A program made the position numbers and the translations under genes. A DNA stretch of 64,000 bases from Streptococcus mitis (GTDB lineage Bacteria; Bacillota; Bacilli; Lactobacillales; Streptococcaceae): the NCBI RefSeq assembly GCF_002096845.1, contig NZ_NCVK01000010.1, forward strand, positions 30,124 through 94,123, in the 5' to 3' direction. Below, piece by piece: positions 18,478 through 27,732 of the stretch (positions within the stretch are counted from its first letter, which is position 1; every line of letters starts with the position of its first letter). Under the pieces are notes generated by a model. It had not been told where the DNA came from and searched no databases. It saw nothing but the letters and a program-made list of their open reading frames with translations.

Positions 18478-18506
18478 TTGACATATTTAAATCCCAATGT
18501 TACAAT
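18478..18506 (+). promoter_or_regulatory. Promoter of the serine-rich lipoprotein gene
   Basis: TTGACA at 18478-18483, 17 bases, TACAAT at 18501-18506. The coding start follows after a 54-base AT-rich leader with AAAGGAG before the ATG. Confidence 0.75.
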
Positions 18507-18560
18507 TATATTACAAAAAGATTTCTTAACATTTCAAAAATATTACAAAGGAGTAGAGAA

Positions 18561-19244
18561 ATGAAAAAGAAAACATATATCAAATTGATGGCAGCAACTG
18601 TATTGGCTTCTACCTTGCTACTGGGAGCTTGTGGAAATAAAAACGAAACCACTCAAACCAGTAGCTCTGCCAAGACAAGTCAATCATCAAGTTCTAAAGC
18701 AGCTTCTTCTAGCAAAGAAAGCAAGACACAAAAATCTTCAAGCTCGGCTTCATCTGAAAAGGCTCAGGCATCTTCTGGTCAGTCTTCTACAACGGCAGAT
18801 CAGTCACAAGCGAAACCAGCATCTGAATCAAGACAAGAACAAGCAGCTCCTAGTCAACAAGCCCCATCTCAGGCACCATCAACTCAGCAAGGCTCTCAAG
18901 CTCAGTCTAACCAGTCAAGCTATGATTCTACAACTGACCGCAAACTTCAAGACAAGCAAGCAGAGCAAAATAAACGCTACAAGGGTGTTTTAACCATGGT
19001 AGATGGTGATTTCTCAGCTGCAGCGGGCAATTGGAAGGGAGCCAATGGTGAAACCATTACAGTTTCATCAGGAGGTCAATTCACAGTAGAATCTGCTGAT
19101 GGAAAGAAAGAAAACTACTCTATCAGAGGCTATTCTTATACTCTTGATGATGGTAAGTATAATGCCAAAATCGGTGGAGGAAAAATCATCCAAATTACAA
19201 CAGGAGCGGATGGCAAGGTTTCCAGTGTTGCTTTGAGTCAATAA
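18561..19244 (+). CDS. Serine/glutamine-rich surface lipoprotein
   Basis: 227 residues. Lipobox LLGAC at about 20-24 directs lipidation; residues about 28-120 are a low-complexity Ser/Ala/Gln/Lys linker (SSSSK, SQAPSQ runs) likely to span the wall. The C-terminal domain (about 135-227) is compact, with GDFSAAAGNWKGANGETITV and YSYTLDDGKYNAKI, resembling small DUF6287-type extracellular domains found in streptococcal lipoproteins; that family assignment is tentative. It has a good promoter and a strong terminator, so it is monocistronic. Function unknown. Confidence 0.85.
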   Translation: MKKKTYIKLMAATVLASTLLLGACGNKNETTQTSSSAKTSQSSSSKAASSSKESKTQKSSSSASSEKAQASSGQSSTTADQSQAKPASESRQEQAAPSQQAPSQAPSTQQGSQAQSNQSSYDSTTDRKLQDKQAEQNKRYKGVLTMVDGDFSAAAGNWKGANGETITVSSGGQFTVESADGKKENYSIRGYSYTLDDGKYNAKIGGGKIIQITTGADGKVSSVALSQ

Positions 19245-19275
19245 TAACCCTCAGTATTTGAATTTTTACAGTCAA

Positions 19276-19310
19276 AAACCCGTAACCTTTAAGAGAGTTA
19301 CGGGTTTTAA
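19276..19310 (+). terminator. Lipoprotein gene terminator
   Basis: Perfect 11-bp stem AAACCCGTAAC/GTTACGGGTTT flanked by A and T runs, so it can act in both directions. Confidence 0.88.
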
Positions 19311-19314
19311 ACTA

Positions 19315-19550
19315 TTAAGCCTTATCCAGTTGCAAGAGGGCTTCAATCTCTGCTAGGGTGTTGGCTTGTGAAATGGCTCCACGGAGTTTGGCAGCGCCAG
19401 ATGTTCCACGGAGGTAGTAAGGAGCGAGTCCACGGAATTCACGAACTGCGACATTTTCCCCTTTGAGGTTAATCAAGCGTTTCAAGTGTTCGTAGGCGAT
19501 TTTCATCTTATCTTCAAAAGTCAAATCAAGTAGGATTTTACCTACTAGAA
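19315..19550 (-). pseudogene. dus 3'-end fragment (duplicate)
   Basis: The last about 70 codons of a tRNA-dihydrouridine synthase gene, from [17 protein letters not shown] to the stop after LQLDKA. It matches the intact dus gene at 27734-28714 with only scattered substitutions over about 220 bases (by eye roughly nine in ten identical). There is no N-terminal part, and similarity fades near 19550. It marks the left edge of the island and is unlikely to be translated. Confidence 0.88.
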
Positions 19551-19671
19551 GATTGTATCAGTTATATCTCGAAAGAAAAAAGAATAAATTTAATTATAAA
19601 ACCTGTCTTATTGAATGAAAAAATGGTAGAATAAACATCAATATCAAGTGAAATGTGGAGTGTTGCAAACA

Positions 19672-21432
19672 ATGAAGTCAAAAATGTTTCGATTTTATTT
19701 TGTTTTGTTATTTATTTTCTTTTTTTATTTTTCGTTTTCAATATTTAACCGAACGTACAGTGGAATCACCGTAGATAAATATGATAATGAGTGGATAGTT
19801 AGACAAGTCCATAATCTGGGAAGCTTTGCAAATCATCAAGAGATAATAGGGTCATCAATTATACAAATAGACGGTCAGAGTCCAGATAGTAATTTCTTAT
19901 TATCTCGATTTTTAATTGTTGAACCGCTTCATTCTGTGACAGTATTAGATAGAGGAATTTCAAAGACTTTAATAATAGAATCTGGGAGATCAAGCCAAAT
20001 TATCTTTCTTGTTTTATCAATCATTGCTTTTCTGATTCTACTGTTATTTCGCTTATACATAAAAGGCAGAAGTAGAGGAAAAACTGGGAAACGATATTTT
20101 TATTTTATTATTTACACTAGTCTGATGTTATTATCGATTATTCCATCAAGTATAGGAGATGTATTTGGTCGTAGTCTATTAATTTCATATTTGACTTTAT
20201 TTCCATTATTCATGGATATCTTCATTAGAGTGTTAGTCTTGAAGATAAAAGGTTCAACCATTTCTAACTTTTCTCGTATTATACTGGGCTATTCACTCAT
20301 AACTCAACTTTTGTATGTCTATAATCTTATACAGCCCATTGATTTTTTGACCATCTTTTTTTCTAGGGGGGTATTTTATTTAGTATTTTTCTTTTTAGTT
20401 ATCCTACTGTTAAAGATGCTTATAAATTACTCTCAGATAAGAGAAATGTTGCCAATTCATACCTTATTTTTAGCAGTTCTTGCCTTATTTCCTTTATTTT
20501 TTGGATATATTTTTCCGATTGGTAAGGAAGTTTCGTTTATTTATAGTATTCCTCTATTGTTGCTTATTTTGTTCTCTATTGTAAATAACTTGATACTAGA
20601 GCGACTGATATATGTTGCTTGGAAGTGGAACCCGTTCATATATAACTTGATATTTGCCGTTTTTTTTACTAGTCTAATTATTCTTTTTAGTCTGTTGTTA
20701 AGAGAATTTTCTCCAATTTTTTTCGTTCTTTACACTTTTCTTTTTTCGCTAGCTTTGTTACCTGAAATAAGGAAAATGATGTTGATTAGCCATAAAATGG
20801 AGGGAATCTTTAGTAGTTTTCATACTTTTGTAGCTACTGAATTGGAGAGGGAAGAAATTGCAACGTTTATACATGATACTACAATTCAGAAGGTTATTTA
20901 TTATAAAAAGCAGTTAGAAATTAGTGAACAAATTAATAGGGTAGCTTTATTAGAGATGTTAGATGATATTGTCTTTGAATTAAGAGATTTATGTTCCAAT
21001 ATCTATCCTTTAATGGTGCATGAATTAGGGCTGAAAGAATCTATTACTAGCATATTAAACCAATTCATGAAGATGGAAACTGTTTCGATTATGACAACTT
21101 TTTCAATAGATGAAGAAAAAGTTAATGATAAAGTGGGCACGTTTGTATTAAGGACAGTTAAAGAACTAGTAAATAATAGTATTCTTCATGGGAATGCTAG
21201 AGAAATTACTGTAGATTTATCTACAAAAGAAAAGATTTTATCAATTGAAGTTATAGATGATGGTATTTTTAAGGGAAACTATCAGTCTAATGAACATCAT
21301 TTTGGTTTAAATAGAATTGTAGAGAAGGTTCATTTATTGGGGGGAACTGTTCAGATAAATATAGAACCTACAAGTGTGAGGATACGAATACCTATAGAAG
21401 GGAAGAAAAATGATTCGTTTGGTTTTGATTGA
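19672..21432 (+). CDS. ComP-like multi-membrane-span sensor histidine kinase
   Basis: 586 residues. N-terminal helix (about 5-22), an extracellular PDZ-like segment (about 25-95, with GSSIIQIDGQSPDS), then about eight transmembrane helices to about residue 365, a layout like Bacillus ComP. The cytoplasmic part has a HisKA_3-type H-box, EEIATFIHDTTIQKV with phospho-acceptor His at about 401, and an HATPase_c domain (N box VKELVNNSILHG, G1 DDGIF, HFGLNRI). It probably senses a lipophilic or peptide signal. Start at ATG 19672; a GTG at 19648 is possible. The gene overlaps the response-regulator gene by 23 bases. Confidence 0.85.
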   Translation: MKSKMFRFYFVLLFIFFFYFSFSIFNRTYSGITVDKYDNEWIVRQVHNLGSFANHQEIIGSSIIQIDGQSPDSNFLLSRFLIVEPLHSVTVLDRGISKTLIIESGRSSQIIFLVLSIIAFLILLLFRLYIKGRSRGKTGKRYFYFIIYTSLMLLSIIPSSIGDVFGRSLLISYLTLFPLFMDIFIRVLVLKIKGSTISNFSRIILGYSLITQLLYVYNLIQPIDFLTIFFSRGVFYLVFFFLVILLLKMLINYSQIREMLPIHTLFLAVLALFPLFFGYIFPIGKEVSFIYSIPLLLLILFSIVNNLILERLIYVAWKWNPFIYNLIFAVFFTSLIILFSLLLREFSPIFFVLYTFLFSLALLPEIRKMMLISHKMEGIFSSFHTFVATELEREEIATFIHDTTIQKVIYYKKQLEISEQINRVALLEMLDDIVFELRDLCSNIYPLMVHELGLKESITSILNQFMKMETVSIMTTFSIDEEKVNDKVGTFVLRTVKELVNNSILHGNAREITVDLSTKEKILSIEVIDDGIFKGNYQSNEHHFGLNRIVEKVHLLGGTVQINIEPTSVRIRIPIEGKKNDSFGFD

Positions 21433-22015
21433 TGATCACAGTTTAGTATTACAAGGATTGGAGAACTATTTTTTAAAGGAAGATGATTTTAAAATTGTTG
21501 GTTCCTATACAGAAGTAGCAGATTTACTTCTTTGTCTCAAGCATGAAAAGGTAGATGTGCTAGTCATGGATTTTATGTTGAAAGGAGTAACGGCATTTGA
21601 TGTTATTAGTCAAATAAATAGATTTCTGAATACAGTTCCCAAGATAGTTCTTTTATCAGGATTTTATGACACTTTGTTACATAAGAGAGCGATGGACTTT
21701 GGGATTCAAGCTTTTTTACCCAAAGAAAGTTCTTATTTGGATGTTAAAAGTGCAATTTATGCTGTTTATAAGGGAAATCACGTTATCCCAGATGGTTTGT
21801 TAGAAAAGCAAGAAAATAATCTATTGACAGATACGGAGTTAAGTGTATTGGAACTTATTGTAAAAGAATATTCTAATGAAAAGATAGCAAATAGTTTATT
21901 TGTTAGCAGGAGAACGGTGGATACCCATGTTTCAAATATTTGTTCAAAGTTGGGAGTGACGAGTAGAGTTGGAGCTGTACGTGAGGCTATTCGATTAAAT
22001 CTCGTATCTTTATAA
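21410..22015 (+). CDS. LuxR/NarL-family response regulator
   Basis: 201 residues. Receiver domain (1-120) with acidic pocket DDH, phospho-acceptor Asp in VLVMDFM (residue 54) and conserved Lys in FLPKES; GerE-type helix-turn-helix (about 138-200: LTDTELSVLELI, NSLFVSRRTVDTHVSNICSKLGV). Overlaps the kinase gene, so they form a cognate pair like ComP-ComA. A likely target is the avrD-like operon that follows. Confidence 0.93.
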   Translation: MIRLVLIDDHSLVLQGLENYFLKEDDFKIVGSYTEVADLLLCLKHEKVDVLVMDFMLKGVTAFDVISQINRFLNTVPKIVLLSGFYDTLLHKRAMDFGIQAFLPKESSYLDVKSAIYAVYKGNHVIPDGLLEKQENNLLTDTELSVLELIVKEYSNEKIANSLFVSRRTVDTHVSNICSKLGVTSRVGAVREAIRLNLVSL

Positions 22016-22025
22016 TTTATCCTAA

Positions 22026-22075
22026 AAAGGCAAGAAGGTTTTCGTAAATTACGGATTCTTTCTTGTCTTTTTTTG
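22026..22075 (+). terminator. Response-regulator gene terminator
   Basis: AAGGCAAGAAGG...CTTTCTTGTCTT hairpin with seven T residues; it separates the two-component genes from the avrD-like operon. Confidence 0.8.
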
Positions 22076-22112
22076 TTTAAGATAGAGTCAGTTTAATAGA
22101 TTGGAGAAGGAT

Positions 22113-23112
22113 ATGCTAACAGTAGATTATTTACTTGGAGATAATAGAAATCGCTATTTTGGTAGAGGGTATAAGAGGACGACTTATGAAGTTAATACTC
22201 TTCGAAAATCAAATTCAAACTACGTCAGCGTCGCCTTGCCGTACTCAAGTACAGCCTGCGGCTAGCTTCCTAGTTTGCTCTTTGATTTTCATTGAGTATA
22301 AGTTGAAAAATATTTTAGAAGGGGTTGGGTCTCTTCATCAAGAAGGTTTGTGGTCTAATAAACAATCTGAAATCATACAGCAGCACCTGAGTACATTAGA
22401 TGGAATAGTATTAGCTCATTTATTTGGAAGTGAAATACTGAAAAGAATGGGAGTGAGCTTAAATCAGTATAGGTTAAGCCATTTTGAGATAAAGTCAGGA
22501 ATAAAAGCTATAGAAGAATTGGTAAATTTAAAATTAGAATTACAAAATTTCAAAATGACGAACCAAGTAATTGAATTTGATTGCTTGGTAATGGATATGA
22601 AAGTTTGTTTAGGCTATCAATTATTAGAATGTATGGAAAATGTAGTTGCTATAGGAGAACAAGGTAGAGATTTTTTATCAACGCATTTAAGAGATAGACA
22701 ACATGATATATACGATGTTGAATTTTCAGATAGTAGTATATCTTGTAAAGCAGAGCAAGTATTGATCAAAGATATTGAATATAGTGGTGTAGGTAGTCTA
22801 GAACAGAATTATTATAGTTTGTTAGAGCTTCTGATTATTTTTTCTCAAATGGCAGAGATGTTAGCCTACCATATAGAAGAGATATCTCGAGAAGAGAGCA
22901 ATACCATGTGGATGAAGCAAGTGAGTGCAGACTTGAATTCACCAATTTTGAACGGAGTAGTAGAGCTTAGTGGTAGTGTTTCAAAAAATAGATTATTAAA
23001 AATTAGAGAAGAGCATTGGAAAGTCTACGAAATGTCTGGGAATGATGTAGATCATAAGGTAGTCTTTAAAAGTAAAATAGCTCAAAAATTACCTGATGGA
23101 GGGGGACAGTGA
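22113..23112 (+). pseudogene. AvrD-family gene interrupted by a BOX element
   Basis: The gene begins at ATG 22113 after GGAGAAGG: MLTVDYLLGDNRNRYFGRG then YKRTTYEV, a start typical of the AvrD family (Pseudomonas avirulence D, which makes syringolide butyrolactone elicitors). At 22195 a BOX element enters and the first frame hits a stop in its boxC part. The rest of the protein continues after the BOX in another frame (KNILEGVGSLHQEG, then the AvrD-like HLSTLDGIVLAHLFGSEI) to 23112. A product could still be made from ATG 22186, which has AGAGGA upstream and runs through the BOX, but it would lack the normal N-terminus. Family assignment is from motif memory, not a search. The stop overlaps the next start. 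Confidence 0.6.
22195..22300 (+). repeat. BOX element (boxA-boxC) inside the avrD-like gene
   Basis: Same 106-bp boxA-boxC form as at 10691, from ATACTCTTCGAAAATC to TTTCATTGAGTAT. It separates the 5' and 3' parts of the AvrD reading frame; AAGTTA before and AAGTTG after it may be remnants of a target-site repeat. Confidence 0.9.
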
Positions 23113-23888
23113 TGGGAAATAGAGAATTAAGGTTAGTCATATCAGGAACTTATTCTACAGGTAAGACAACAACTGCTACAGCTCTTTCGATTGCAACGGG
23201 ACTTCCCTTAATTGACGCTTTATCTGCGAGGGAAATTTTGACAGATTTATATCCTGGAAGAAGATTTCAGGATATGTCATCAACTGAGTTAATGGCACTG
23301 GGGTTAAAGCGTTTTGAAGAGAGAATTCGTACAGAAGGAATTTTATACAAGGAGCATGGAAGTTTTCTATCAGATGGGTCAGTATTGAATGAATGGATTT
23401 ACGGGACTGTTCGAATGAGGGTAGGAATTAACCCAGGATCAGCATTCATTCATCGATTGATGAAATCTATTTTAGGTATTCCAGGTCGACGATTTTTCAA
23501 AAAATATTTGACTGCCTATGGGGTTGTCTCTAAGAATCATGCGAAATTGTGGTATACAGATGTTGTTCATTTACCAGTAGAGTTTGCAATGGATCCAGAT
23601 GGGCATAGACCAGTATCTGAAGAGTATCGAAATTTATCAGATGAGGAATTATATGAAGCTTATAGGAATTTGGGTCTAACACCTTATTGTGTCAAAGGTA
23701 GTCAGAAAGAACGGTTAAATCAGATCATTCAACATTATGAGTTGCCAATAGTTGTTCCAGTAGATGAGGCTATTTCCTTAGCTGAAAAGGTTATACGAGA
23801 AAACAGGGAAGCAGTATCTAAACGTATTATAGAGCAGTATGAAGAGCCTACATTAAAGGAAAAAATAAAATTTATGACAAGATATTAG
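23109..23888 (+). CDS. P-loop NTPase/kinase of the AAA_28 (NadR-like) type
   Basis: 259 residues. Walker A GTYSTGKTTT at about residues 13-22, then LPLIDALSAREIL and DGSVLNEWIYG, a pattern seen in NadR-type nucleotide or small-molecule kinases. The C-terminus has GSQKERLNQIIQHY, typical of such kinases after the LID region. I do not know the substrate. It starts four bases before the end of the avrD-like gene, implying translational coupling, and the next ABC gene follows 8 bases later. A role in phosphorylating or tailoring the product of the AvrD-like enzyme is inference. Confidence 0.75.
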   Translation: MMGNRELRLVISGTYSTGKTTTATALSIATGLPLIDALSAREILTDLYPGRRFQDMSSTELMALGLKRFEERIRTEGILYKEHGSFLSDGSVLNEWIYGTVRMRVGINPGSAFIHRLMKSILGIPGRRFFKKYLTAYGVVSKNHAKLWYTDVVHLPVEFAMDPDGHRPVSEEYRNLSDEELYEAYRNLGLTPYCVKGSQKERLNQIIQHYELPIVVPVDEAISLAEKVIRENREAVSKRIIEQYEEPTLKEKIKFMTRY

Positions 23889-23896
23889 GAGTATGT

Positions 23897-24574
23897 ATGA
23901 TTCAGTTTCAAAATATTAGTAAGATTTATAAGGTGGGGGAGCAAGAAGTTCGTGCTTTAGATCAAGTTAGTTTTTCCATTGAGAAAGGGAAATTTACAGT
24001 TATTTTAGGTCCATCAGGTTCAGGGAAAAGTACGTTACTAAATTTACTTGGTGGGATGGATCGTGCGACATCAGGAACCTTTATATTTGATGAGGAACTA
24101 GTAACAAAGTTTACGGATAAGGAATTATCTGCTTATCGAAAAGATAAGATTGGTTTTGTTTTTCAATTTTATAACTTAGTTCCAAGTTTAACGTCCAAGG
24201 AGAATATAGGTATTGCAGCCAATTTAGTGAAAAACAATAAAGAAATTGATATGTATTTAGATCAAGTTGGTTTACTTCATAGAAAAAATAATTTTCCTAA
24301 TCAACTTTCTGGAGGTGAAATGCAACGTGTATCAATTGCACGGGCATTGGCTAAAGAGCCTAGTCTATTATTGTGTGATGAACCTACAGGAGCGTTAGAT
24401 TCAAAGACAGGTGATAGTATTTTAACTTTATTGAAGGAAGTTTCTAGAAATGGGAATGCTGCAGTTGTAATGGTTACACATAATAGAGAGTTTGCTAAAT
24501 TTGCAGATCGAGTTATATATTTGAAAGATGGAAGTATTGAAAAAATAGAGAATAATGAAGAGGTGCTGGGATGA
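23897..24574 (+). CDS. ABC transporter ATP-binding protein, LolD/MacB type
   Basis: 225 residues. Walker A GPSGSGKST (about 38), signature LSGGEMQRVSIARAL (about 136), Walker B LLLCDEPTGALD, and His switch VTHNREF. LolD/SalX-type ATPases pair with FtsX-like permeases, and the next gene is one, overlapping by four bases. Probable role: export of, or self-protection against, the product of the upstream genes. Confidence 0.92.
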   Translation: MIQFQNISKIYKVGEQEVRALDQVSFSIEKGKFTVILGPSGSGKSTLLNLLGGMDRATSGTFIFDEELVTKFTDKELSAYRKDKIGFVFQFYNLVPSLTSKENIGIAANLVKNNKEIDMYLDQVGLLHRKNNFPNQLSGGEMQRVSIARALAKEPSLLLCDEPTGALDSKTGDSILTLLKEVSRNGNAAVVMVTHNREFAKFADRVIYLKDGSIEKIENNEEVLG

Positions 24575-26838
24575 GGTATCTTCATATAAAATTATTAAGA
24601 GATCTCCGGCAAAATTGGCAACAATTTTTCTCTGTTTTTCTGATGTCTCTATTAAGTGTATTAATCTTTGTAGGGCTACAAGGAGCTTGGCATGGACTTG
24701 AAAAGAGTCTAGAGAGTTATTTGAAACAATCTGAACTTCCTGTTGTTTGGGTTCAAGCGAGACAAATTGATGAATCAAAAATTAAGCAGGTTGAACTCTT
24801 ATCTTCTGTTGAAAAAGTTGTCAGTAAAAAGAAAGGCTTTGCTAATATTGTTCGTTTAGACAAGACTGACGGACGAATCAATCTTGAAACGATTACAGAT
24901 AATCAACTGGTTACAGTAACAGAAGGAAGTCCTTTTTCTGAGGGAAAACAAGATTCGATTTGGATTGATGGGAATTATGCGAAGAAGAATCATTTACAGA
25001 TTGGAGATTCAATTTCTATTTCATCAAGGGGGAAACAGATAGATTTAGAAATTGTAGGATTTGTTCAGGCGACAGATAAGATTTATTTTACAGGTAGTAT
25101 GGAATATATAGCTCCAAATCCTGACAATGATGCCTACGGTTATATTGCAGATAATGAAATCGCAAAAGGAATTCTGGGTTTATCGTCAGATAATGCCTTA
25201 GAAATTTACGGTTCTAAGGTGGATTTGCGAGGAGATTTAGAGTCTATTTTTGGGGGCGATTTAGTTTCTTATCAAGATCAAAAAAGTTTAACTGAAATAT
25301 CAGAAGCTACTGATCGAGTGGGGCAAATTAGAAACTTATCTTACTTATTTTCTTTTATCTTTATTCTGTTAGCTATTTTAGCTATGTTTACAACTATTCA
25401 GCGTTTGATTGATGGCCAAACAAAAGAGATTGCTGTATTAAAGGCTTTAGGTTTTTCAAATCAGGCTATCAGTTTACATTATATTTTATTTGGCTTAGTA
25501 GTAAGTTTATTAGGAAGTTTCACAGGATTTACTATATCTCCCTTGATGTCATGGTTTGTACTAGAAACTCAAAAGTCAATGTTTACACTTCCAAATTGGC
25601 AAATCTCTTATTCATCTTCATCAATAGTCGTTGGTATTGTGGTCATTATAATTTGTATTTTAGCTGCCTATTTAGCTTCTAGAGAGTCAGCTAGAGGCTT
25701 ACCAGCAATATTTTTAAGAGGTAAAGAAAAACTTGCTAAACCTGTCTTTGTGGAAAGGTTTTCCTCTATCTGGCAACGAATTTCTTATCCTTCAAGATGG
25801 GCAATTCGGGATGCCTCGTTTAATCGTATTCGAGTTTTGATGGGAATCGTGGGAGTTGCAGGAAGTATGATGTTACTGATTGCTGGAATTGGTATGCCTG
25901 TGTCCATGAATCATCTTGTTGATAAGGCATATAATGAAGATTTTTCTTACTCAAAACGACTGACCGTGGCGGATTATCCTACTTCTAAGTCTAAATATGG
26001 TGGGCAAGGTGTACAAATTTCACAAGCACATTTTAGTCCAGATGATGGATACAACCGTTTATTGATTATATTTGATGATGGAGATATGATACAAGCAAAA
26101 ACAGAGAGTGCTGAATCTTTGAAAGATGATGGTTTGTATGTAACTAGATCATTTGCTCGTTTGGCAGGTATTAAAGTCGGAGATTTTTTAACTGTAACTC
26201 CTTATCAAGATGGTCATACTTACAAGTTTGAAGTAAAAGGGATTGTCACAAGTGAAACCAATCAAGGGGCTTATCTTCATGCTAGAGTCTTTGAAAAAGC
26301 AGGGGGAGATTTTACTCCACATACTTTATTAGTTGGGTCAGAGGTAGATCAAGACACTATTAAGCAAGACAAAGGTGTTCTATCTATCATTGAAAAAGAA
26401 AGCCAAGAAAAAAATGCCTATGATTTTGTAGCTAGTTTGATGAGTGTATTTCTAATGATCATTGGCTTTGCTTTATTGCTTGTTATTATTGTTCTCTATA
26501 ATCTGGGCTCTTTAAACTTTGTAGAGAGAATGAGAGACTATGCTACATTACAAGTATTAGGGTTTTCTAATCAATATCTACAGATGGTAACACTTTTTGA
26601 GACTATACTAACTACCTTTATTGGGTGGCTAGTAGGAATTCCTTTAGGCATATGGTTTTTGAAAGAATATGTAGCAACATTTTCGACGATTCGAATTGAG
26701 TATACCGCTTATGTCAGTATGTATGTCCTTGCTTCTGCTACGTTATTGGTTTGGTTTACATCCTTAGGGACTGCTTATTTTATTAGTCTTCGTATGAGAA
26801 AGATTGACATGATTAGTGCTCTAAAGGGGGTAGACTAG
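24571..26838 (+). CDS. ABC transporter permease with two FtsX domains
   Basis: 755 residues. An N-terminal helix (about 18-38), a MacB-like extracellular domain (about 50-240), the first FtsX domain with three helices (about 255-375, LAMFTTIQRLIDGQTKEIAVLKALGF region), a second extracellular part (about 440-600) and a second FtsX domain (about 625-750, MRDYATLQVLGFSNQYL). This duplicated layout belongs to MacB/BceB-like permeases. It closes the operon. Mechanotransmission-type transporters of this sort export lipophilic molecules or peptides or sense antibiotics; the substrate here is unknown. Confidence 0.9.
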   Translation: MRYLHIKLLRDLRQNWQQFFSVFLMSLLSVLIFVGLQGAWHGLEKSLESYLKQSELPVVWVQARQIDESKIKQVELLSSVEKVVSKKKGFANIVRLDKTDGRINLETITDNQLVTVTEGSPFSEGKQDSIWIDGNYAKKNHLQIGDSISISSRGKQIDLEIVGFVQATDKIYFTGSMEYIAPNPDNDAYGYIADNEIAKGILGLSSDNALEIYGSKVDLRGDLESIFGGDLVSYQDQKSLTEISEATDRVGQIRNLSYLFSFIFILLAILAMFTTIQRLIDGQTKEIAVLKALGFSNQAISLHYILFGLVVSLLGSFTGFTISPLMSWFVLETQKSMFTLPNWQISYSSSSIVVGIVVIIICILAAYLASRESARGLPAIFLRGKEKLAKPVFVERFSSIWQRISYPSRWAIRDASFNRIRVLMGIVGVAGSMMLLIAGIGMPVSMNHLVDKAYNEDFSYSKRLTVADYPTSKSKYGGQGVQISQAHFSPDDGYNRLLIIFDDGDMIQAKTESAESLKDDGLYVTRSFARLAGIKVGDFLTVTPYQDGHTYKFEVKGIVTSETNQGAYLHARVFEKAGGDFTPHTLLVGSEVDQDTIKQDKGVLSIIEKESQEKNAYDFVASLMSVFLMIIGFALLLVIIVLYNLGSLNFVERMRDYATLQVLGFSNQYLQMVTLFETILTTFIGWLVGIPLGIWFLKEYVATFSTIRIEYTAYVSMYVLASATLLVWFTSLGTAYFISLRMRKIDMISALKGVD

Positions 26839-26898
26839 TATAGTCAGTTCTGAGTGAATCTATAGACATTTATGAATAATTGTTAATCATCAGTTCTA

Positions 26899-27095
26899 AT
26901 ACTCAATGAAAATCAAAGAGCAAACTAGGAAGCTAGCCGCAGGCTGCTCAAAGCACTGCTTTGAGGTTGTAGATAGAACTGACGAAGTCAGCTCAAAACA
27001 CTGTTTTGAGGTTGTGGATAGAACTGACGAAGTCAGTAACCATACCTACGGTAAGGCGATGCTGACGTGGTTTGAAGAGATTTTCGAAGAGTATA
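26899..27095 (-). repeat. BOX element with two boxB units
   Basis: Inverse orientation: TACTCAATGAAAATCAAAG at the left, two 45-bp boxB units built on the palindromes CAAAACACTGTTTTG and ACTGACGAAGTCAG, then boxA ending TTTTCGAAGAGTATA. The whole interval 26839-27180 otherwise contains no gene; an apparent 106-codon frame across it is repeat-derived. Confidence 0.92.
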
Positions 27096-27146
27096 AGGTC
27101 CAAATTTACCTATTTGTGTTTCGGTTCACTACATTACTGCATTCAA

Positions 27147-27180
27147 AATCCGTCAGCTCAATAAGAGTTGACGGATTATT
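27147..27180. terminator. Bidirectional terminator
   Basis: AATCCGTCA...TGACGGATT stem with T-rich flanks on both strands, just after the stop of the minus-strand cysteine hydrolase pseudogene. Confidence 0.8.
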
Positions 27181-27732
27181 TTATACTTGCACTTGGGTTA
27201 AAAATTCTTCTGTAGTAAGAATTTGAGCAAACTCATCTTGTAGAGAAAGGAGATTAATCTCATGGATAGTCTCAGGAGAGATGGCCTGACCGTTTTTGTT
27301 AGATAGGGTAAAACTGGCAGTAGCATCTGCTAGTAAAGTGACTTCAAAACCAAGATTTGCTGCCATTCGTGTCGTAGTAGACACACAATGAGGCAGAGTC
27401 AAACCAACAAGGACTAAATGACAAATCTGATTTCTTCGTAAATATGTTTCAAGATTTGTTCCAATAAAGGCGCTATTAACCGTTTTTTGAAAGACAGGTT
27501 CTGCAGTAACTGGCTCAAATCCACTTTTAAACACCTGATTTTGTTTGTTATGAAATTGCGACTAGGGATTGTCAGATATGTGTTGAACATGTAAGACTGG
27601 AAGATCGTGTTTACGAAAGTATTCCAGTAGCCTCAATGCTTGGTGTTCAGCTTGAGGGTTGTTCCGTTCTCCCCAGATAGGTCTATCAAATGCTTTTTGC
27701 ATATCGATAATCAGTAGAGCAGTATGAACCAT
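27181..27732 (-). pseudogene. Isochorismatase-like cysteine hydrolase with in-frame amber stop
   Basis: Reading from ATG 27732: MVHTALLIIDMQKAFDRP with the catalytic Asp, then a TAG at 27562-27564 after HISDNP. The same frame resumes at once (SQFHNKQNQVFKSGFEPV) and carries the rest of the fold, including the catalytic Cys in LTLPHCVSTTTRMA and the SALD-like DATASFTLS. Total length, about 183 codons, is normal for the family. So a single base change splits an otherwise intact gene; an in-frame GTG just after the stop could give a C-terminal fragment. It begins one base after dus and may belong to the hslO-dus unit. Confidence 0.85.

Noticed and set aside
19315..19524. 69-codon protein-coding gene
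   Set aside because: It is the C-terminal remnant of dus with no promoter or ribosome binding site and starts at an internal methionine.
19648..22015. ComQXPA-type system
   Set aside because: The kinase and regulator resemble ComP and ComA, but no comQ isoprenyl transferase or comX-like peptide lies next to them.
26906..27226. 106-codon frame reading through the BOX element
   Set aside because: Almost entirely repeat sequence (duplicated SSKHCFEVVDRTDEVS from boxB); no ribosome binding site or homology.
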